From Paraburkholderia atlantica (lineage in GTDB: Bacteria; Pseudomonadota; Gammaproteobacteria; Burkholderiales; Burkholderiaceae): a stretch of DNA of 64,000 bases. A program made the position numbers and the translations under genes. The DNA lies in the NCBI RefSeq assembly GCF_009362785.1, contig NZ_WHNQ01000012.1:1-64000 (forward strand), in the 5' to 3' direction. Below the pieces are notes generated by a model. That model was not told the origin of the DNA, ran no database searches, and worked only from the letters and a program-made list of their open reading frames with translations. This document shows, piece by piece, positions 60,008 to 64,000 of the stretch (the stretch's first letter is position 1; every line of letters starts with the position of its first letter).

Positions 60008-60235
60008 GACGTCTTCGCGTCGCGCCGAAAACAGGGTCGCGAAGGGCGCTGGAAAAGTTGCTTTGAGACTCCGATTAAAGGGCCCGTTAGAACAGAAGAA
60101 TACCTGTCAGTTTCGGACACATCCACGACCAGATCCGCCGATTCGTCAGTGGTTGGGTCTAAAAGGAAAACACTCTGATTCGGATCGCCCACACTGACTA
60201 AAGGGTCGTGGATCTGTCGGAATGGAGAGCGTGCC

Positions 60236-61018
60236 TTGTATAGCGAACCGAGAATGATCGTGTTGACGGGCCTCGTCTTCGGCGCGGTGACGATTGGGGC
60301 CTACGTATCGCAGCTCGACAACGACTGGTCGTCCGGCCAGGACGTCAGCCTCGTCGCCAATGGCGGACGGGGCACCAGCGCAACGGACGCGGCGGCGGGA
60401 CTGAGCGAAGGTCCGGGCGGCGCGGCGGCAACGCGGCACCATGCGCTGCGCGACGACGTGACTGCGTTGCGGTCTAAACCGGCCGCGTCGATCGGAGCGC
60501 AGGCGGGCGACGCTCTGGCCATCGCGGCGCTGCAGTTCGCGCGGGAGTCGAACAAGCCGCAACCGCAGGTACAGCCGCAGCCGCAGCCGACGAGTTTGCC
60601 GCCGCAGCCTGCGGTCGCTTCGAACCGGACCCAGGCGCCGCCGGCGGCAAAGACCGGGCACGCACACCATAGCCGCGTTGCGTCGGGTCCCCCGACGAAA
60701 CCGCGCTCAGCGCAAAGCGTTGGAACGGCATCGGGTAATCATGCGCGGGGCGGCAGCCACCGGAAAAGTTCCACTGCCGAGCGCTCTGGGAAGAAAGTGG
60801 CTAGCGCGGTGCCGGAGGCGCAATATGCAACGCAAGGCGTCGAATCGGCATGGTCGATGCCGCGCGCGGGGCAGAGCAGCCAGGCCGCAACTCAAGCGGT
60901 TGCCAACAGCGGCCCCAAAACCCGCGCCGAGGTCGAGGCCGAACTCGTGCGCGCGCGCGAGAACGGGACGATGCCCGCGTTCGGCAGACCCGGACCCCTG
61001 GGACCAGGGGCGCATTGA
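60236..61018 (+). CDS. Proline/glutamine-rich protein with DUF4148-like C-terminus
   Basis: 260 residues from a TTG start with GGAGAG upstream (ATG 60254 is the alternative). The N-terminus (IVLTGLVFGAVTIGAYVSQ) is a membrane anchor or signal. The middle is low-complexity: PQPQVQPQPQPTSLPPQPA, then a Lys/Arg/Ser/His-rich stretch. The end, KTRAEVEAELVRARENGTMPA, matches the short DUF4148 motif common in Burkholderia periplasmic proteins. It is probably periplasmic or envelope-facing. Function unknown. Confidence 0.72.
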   Translation: MYSEPRMIVLTGLVFGAVTIGAYVSQLDNDWSSGQDVSLVANGGRGTSATDAAAGLSEGPGGAAATRHHALRDDVTALRSKPAASIGAQAGDALAIAALQFARESNKPQPQVQPQPQPTSLPPQPAVASNRTQAPPAAKTGHAHHSRVASGPPTKPRSAQSVGTASGNHARGGSHRKSSTAERSGKKVASAVPEAQYATQGVESAWSMPRAGQSSQAATQAVANSGPKTRAEVEAELVRARENGTMPAFGRPGPLGPGAH

Positions 61019-61048
61019 AAAGGCGTCGCGCCGCGTCCCGGCCAACCG

Positions 61049-61828
61049 TTAGATCAACGACGCGGCGAGCCGCGCGAAGGTGGCTTCGTCGGTGCGATCG
61101 AACGCAAGCGGCGTGACCGATACGCGACCCGCCGCCACCGTAGCTGTTTCGCTGTCGGCATCGTTTTCGCGCGGGCCGCGATCGAAGCGCAGCCAGTGAT
61201 ACGCGATGCCGCGCGGATCGACTTCCGGCAGCACCTCGATGTCCCTGACGAGCCCGACGCCCTGGCGCGTCGGCGTCAGCGGACCGGCGTCGGCGGCGTC
61301 GACGTCCGGGAAGTTGATGTTCAGGCAGGTCGGCGCCGCATGCTCGATCGCGAGCAACTGACGGATTACGCCGGGCGCGAGCGTGCGCGCGGTGTCCCAG
61401 CGCACGCGCTCGCGGTCGGTGAACACCTGGCTCAGTGCGAACGACGGCAGCCCGAGCAGCAGACCCGTCATCGCCGCGCCGACCGTGCCCGAGAACATCG
61501 TTTCGATGCCGAGGTTGCCGCCGCGATTGACGCCGGACAGCACCAGCGACGGCGGCGCCTCGCGCATCAGATGACGCACGCCCATCACGACGCAATCGCC
61601 GGGCGTGCCGGTCACGCCGAAACGGCGTTCGCCCTGGCGGCTCACGCGCAGCGGCGAATGCAGGCTGATCGAATGCGACGTACCGCTCTGATCGTGCTCG
61701 GGCGCGACCACCCAGACTTCGTGCGCGAGCTCGGCGGCGACCGCTTCGAGCACGGCGAGGCCGGGCGCGTCGATACCGTCGTCGTTCGTCAGCAGCACTC
61801 GCGGCACCTTGGATTCGTAAGCGGACAT
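61049..61828 (-). CDS. surE: 5'/3'-nucleotidase SurE
   Basis: 259 residues. Catalytic Asp pair in LLTNDDGIDAPGL, then VVAPEHDQSGTSHSISL, GTPGDCVVMGVRHL, VLSGVNRGGNLG and LNINFPD. SurE removes phosphate from nucleoside monophosphates and helps stationary-phase survival. It lies apart from its usual pcm/rpoS/nlpD neighbours. Start 61828 (MSAYESK) follows AGGAG; the ATG at 61855 would put that site inside the gene. Confidence 0.94.
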   Translation of the reverse strand: MSAYESKVPRVLLTNDDGIDAPGLAVLEAVAAELAHEVWVVAPEHDQSGTSHSISLHSPLRVSRQGERRFGVTGTPGDCVVMGVRHLMREAPPSLVLSGVNRGGNLGIETMFSGTVGAAMTGLLLGLPSFALSQVFTDRERVRWDTARTLAPGVIRQLLAIEHAAPTCLNINFPDVDAADAGPLTPTRQGVGLVRDIEVLPEVDPRGIAYHWLRFDRGPRENDADSETATVAAGRVSVTPLAFDRTDEATFARLAASLI

Positions 61829-61946
61829 CGCGTCAATCTCCTGTGGGTCGGTCAATGAATCGGATGGAAAGGACGCCCATTATCCGGCTTTCATTCGACG
61901 CGCGTACGATGACGGGGAGCCGCCAACCGACCCAGGACGCCCCGCC

Positions 61947-63122
61947 ATGCAGATCGACCCGTTTGAAATTGCGATCGCCGATCAGGACATCGACGATCTG
62001 CGCCGCGGCATCCGTGCCACCCGCTGGGCGCCCGCGACGCCCGCGCCCGCATGGCAGCAGGGCGTCGACCCGGCCTGGCTGCGCGAACTCGTGACCTATT
62101 GGGCCGGGCAATTCGACTGGCGCGCGGCCGAACGCAAGTTGAACCAGTTGCCGCAATTTCTCGCCGACGTGAACGGCCAGACCGTGCACTTCGCGCATCG
62201 GCGCGCCGCGAGCGTTACGCCGGGCTTCCAGGCTTATCCGCTCGTGATCACGCATGGGTGGCCCGGTTCGTTCTTCGAGTTTCACGCGCTGCTCGATCAG
62301 TTGTGCGACCCGGCCGCGTTCGGCGCCGATCCCGCCGACGCCTTCGACGTCGTCGCGCCGTCGCTGCCGGGCTTCGCGTTTTCGCCTGCGCCCGCGCAGG
62401 CCGGCATGTCCGCGTTCCAGGTCGCGGACCTGTGGGTGTCGCTGATGCGCGGGCTCGGCTACGAGCGCTTCGGCGCGCAGGGCGGCGATCTTGGCGCGGG
62501 CGTATCGATCGCGTTGGCCGCGCATCATCCGCGGGTGGTCGACGGCATCCACCTGAACTTCCTGCCGAGTTCTTACGAGCCGGCGATCGGCGCGGCGCAG
62601 CGGGAGCTGACCCCGGCCGAGCGGGACTATCTGCGCGAGAAGAACGACTGGGCCGCACTCGAAGGCGGCTACGCGCATCAGCACAGCACCAAACCGCTGA
62701 CCGTCGCCGCGTCGCTGAACGATTCGCCGGTGGGGCTCGCCGCATGGATCGGCGAAAAGTTTCGCGCGTGGAGCGATTGCGACGGCGACGTCGAAAGCGT
62801 GTTCTCGCAGGACGAGCTGCTGACCAATATCTCGCTGTACTGGTTCACGCAGTGCATCGGCCCGGCGATGCAGATGTATTGGGAAAACCGCCTGCAGCCG
62901 ATGCGTTTCTCCGACGGCGAGCGCATCGACACGCCAGTCGGCTTCGCGCTGTTTCCGAAGGAGATCAATCATCCGCCGCGCAGTTGGCTCGAACGAACCT
63001 TCAACGTCGTGCAGTGGAGCGAAATGCCGGCCGGCGGGCACTTCGCGGCGATGGAAAAGCCTGACTTGCTGGCGGCCGAGATTCGGAAGTTCTTCAGGCC
63101 GTTGCGGCAGAAAACACGTTAG
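61947..63122 (+). CDS. Epoxide hydrolase family protein (EHN domain + alpha/beta hydrolase)
   Basis: 391 residues. The N-terminal EHN domain reads MQIDPFEIAIADQDIDDLRRGIRATRW. The alpha/beta hydrolase has the oxyanion loop THGWPGSFFEF, the nucleophile Asp in AQGGDLGAGVSI, and the catalytic His in PAGGHFAAME. Members open epoxides to diols; juvenile-hormone-type and microsomal-type enzymes share this layout. Substrate unknown. The start codon lies 119 bases from the divergent surE start. Confidence 0.92.
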   Translation: MQIDPFEIAIADQDIDDLRRGIRATRWAPATPAPAWQQGVDPAWLRELVTYWAGQFDWRAAERKLNQLPQFLADVNGQTVHFAHRRAASVTPGFQAYPLVITHGWPGSFFEFHALLDQLCDPAAFGADPADAFDVVAPSLPGFAFSPAPAQAGMSAFQVADLWVSLMRGLGYERFGAQGGDLGAGVSIALAAHHPRVVDGIHLNFLPSSYEPAIGAAQRELTPAERDYLREKNDWAALEGGYAHQHSTKPLTVAASLNDSPVGLAAWIGEKFRAWSDCDGDVESVFSQDELLTNISLYWFTQCIGPAMQMYWENRLQPMRFSDGERIDTPVGFALFPKEINHPPRSWLERTFNVVQWSEMPAGGHFAAMEKPDLLAAEIRKFFRPLRQKTR

Positions 63123-63189
63123 GCCCGGAGCGTAACGCGCAAAGGGCGCATGGTGTATGGCTCAATATTCAACCCGCGAGACCGACAGC

Positions 63190-63804
63190 ATGAGCGCACC
63201 CGTCACGCTGCTTCTGTTCGACCTGGAAGGTGTGCTGTCGCACTACGACCGCGCCGCGCGTGTCGAGCGTCTCGCGGCGATCGCGGGCTGCACGGAAGAG
63301 ACCGTGCGTCATGCGATCTGGGGCTCGGGACTCGAGGCGCGCGCCGATGGCGGCGAAATCGGCGACGACCAATATCTGCGCGAACTCGGCGCGCTGCTCG
63401 GTTATCCGGTGAGCCGCGCCGAATGGCTCGACGCACGGCTCGCGTCGATCACACCAAACGAAACGGCGCTCGCGCTGGCGTCGCGCGCGTCGCAGCGTTG
63501 CCGCATCGCGATACTGACGAACAACTGCCGCCTGCTGACCGATCACATCGCTTATCTGAATCCGCCCGTGGCGCGGCTGTTCGGGGCGCACGTCTATTCG
63601 TCGGCGGCGTTCGGCGCGGCGAAGCCCGCCACGCAAACCTATCTGCGCTGCGTCGAACGGCTCGGCGCGGCCGCAACGGAGACGCTGTTCATCGACGACA
63701 GCGAGGCCAACGTGGACGGCGCGCTCGCGGCTGGTTTGCAGGGCTACCGGTTCGTCGATGCGGATGGTCTGGCTGTCGAATTCGCGAGGCGGGGTGTGCT
63801 TTAG
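63190..63804 (+). CDS. HAD superfamily hydrolase (subfamily IA)
   Basis: 204 residues. Motif I is LLFDLEGVLSHYD (nucleophile Asp; Glu instead of the second Asp of phosphatases), motif II AILTNN, motif III Lys in GAAKPATQTYLRC, and motif IV LFIDDSEANVDGALAAGLQGYRF. The Glu at the acid/base position is unusual for phosphatases, so the reaction is uncertain. ATG 63157 is an alternative start adding 11 residues; neither start has a strong ribosome binding site. Confidence 0.85.
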   Translation: MSAPVTLLLFDLEGVLSHYDRAARVERLAAIAGCTEETVRHAIWGSGLEARADGGEIGDDQYLRELGALLGYPVSRAEWLDARLASITPNETALALASRASQRCRIAILTNNCRLLTDHIAYLNPPVARLFGAHVYSSAAFGAAKPATQTYLRCVERLGAAATETLFIDDSEANVDGALAAGLQGYRFVDADGLAVEFARRGVL

Positions 63805-63853
63805 CCGCTGCGATGACGATCGAACTCCCATGCACGATGGCACCGTATCCGCT

Positions 63854-64000
63854 ATGGCACTTTCTCCCAACCACGCTCACCGCCGCCGCCTTCTGCGCGC
63901 GGCGCTCGGATTACCGGCAACACTCGCGTTGTCGCGCATCACGTCCGGGCAAACCAACAAACCGGCGCAACCCGATACCACCTTACCCCGCATGAACCGC
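63854..64000 (+). CDS. Start of a probable Tat-exported protein, cut by window end
   Basis: 49 codons open to the right edge. MALSPNHAHRRRLLRAALGLPATLALSRITSGQ has a twin-arginine-like region (RRRLLRA) followed by a short hydrophobic stretch, a Tat-type signal or lipoprotein-like leader. An in-frame ATG at 63830 would add eight residues. The mature protein lies outside the window and cannot be identified. Confidence 0.45.
   Translation, partial: MALSPNHAHRRRLLRAALGLPATLALSRITSGQTNKPAQPDTTLPRMNR

Noticed and set aside
1..64000. tRNA, rRNA, CRISPR, insertion sequence or prophage
   Set aside because: No cloverleaf, regularly spaced repeats, transposase, integrase or phage structural genes were seen on reading both strands.

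Overview
The window is GC-rich, gene-dense bacterial DNA. Its protein families and gene neighbourhoods point to a Burkholderiaceae member, most likely Paraburkholderia. Supporting features are an ACC deaminase gene divergent from an Lrp-type regulator, a PrpR-controlled PrpB-like lyase, an AhpC/AhpF pair, a CbiG-CobJ cobalamin gene and a DUF4148-tailed protein. No rRNA, tRNA, CRISPR array, insertion sequence or phage gene was seen. The assignment is inferred from gene content; no alignment was run.

Layout. 1-4 kb: NTF2-like protein, prolyl-4-hydroxylase-like dioxygenase, GNAT acetyltransferase, DHA2 drug exporter. 3.8-6.9 kb: a lone PrpB-like lyase divergent from a sigma-54 activator of the PrpR family, with a recognisable -24/-12 promoter and palindromic upstream sites. 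7-11.8 kb: ahpC-ahpF with an OxyR-like site, then DoxX, pirin and a LysR regulator. 11.8-17.9 kb: acdS/acdR, MsrA, an OmpV-like porin and a large-subunit catalase. 18-25.4 kb: a signalling operon with a CHASE3-GAF hybrid kinase carrying three receiver domains, stand-alone CheR and CheB, and a REC-kinase, followed by a LuxR-type regulator. 25.4-35.4 kb: mixed metabolism (LysR, aromatic aminotransferase, class II aldolase, PanE-like reductase, two small unknown proteins, FAD hydroxylase with DUF2783, MocR regulator, NmrA-like reductase, an SDR remnant). 35.4-40.6 kb: a GntR-regulated operon with an MFS carboxylate transporter, an arylmalonate-decarboxylase-like protein, a hydantoinase and a hydantoin-racemase-like protein. 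40.6-48 kb: AI-2E-family transporter, DUF445 protein, and an SbcD/SbcC-like nuclease-ATPase pair. 48-56.8 kb: cobalamin corrin-ring genes in two divergent operons. 56.9-64 kb: a scar of two truncated genes, DUF1488 protein, carbonic anhydrase, DMT permease, DUF4148-tailed protein, SurE, epoxide hydrolase, HAD hydrolase, and the start of a Tat-signal protein cut by the window end.

The strongest candidate for something undescribed is the 35.4-40.6 kb operon. It looks like a hydantoin or cyclic-ureide pathway, but it has no carbamoylase. Its racemase-like protein has alanine at both positions where the family keeps catalytic cysteines, and its other Asp/Glu-racemase-fold protein keeps only one cysteine, as arylmalonate decarboxylase does. 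Second is the CheR/CheB/hybrid-kinase operon without any chemoreceptor, which suggests methylation of a kinase or other non-chemotaxis target. Third is the lone PrpB-like lyase with its own sigma-54 control. Fourth is the mixed aerobic/anaerobic cobalamin set with a CbiG-CobJ fusion.
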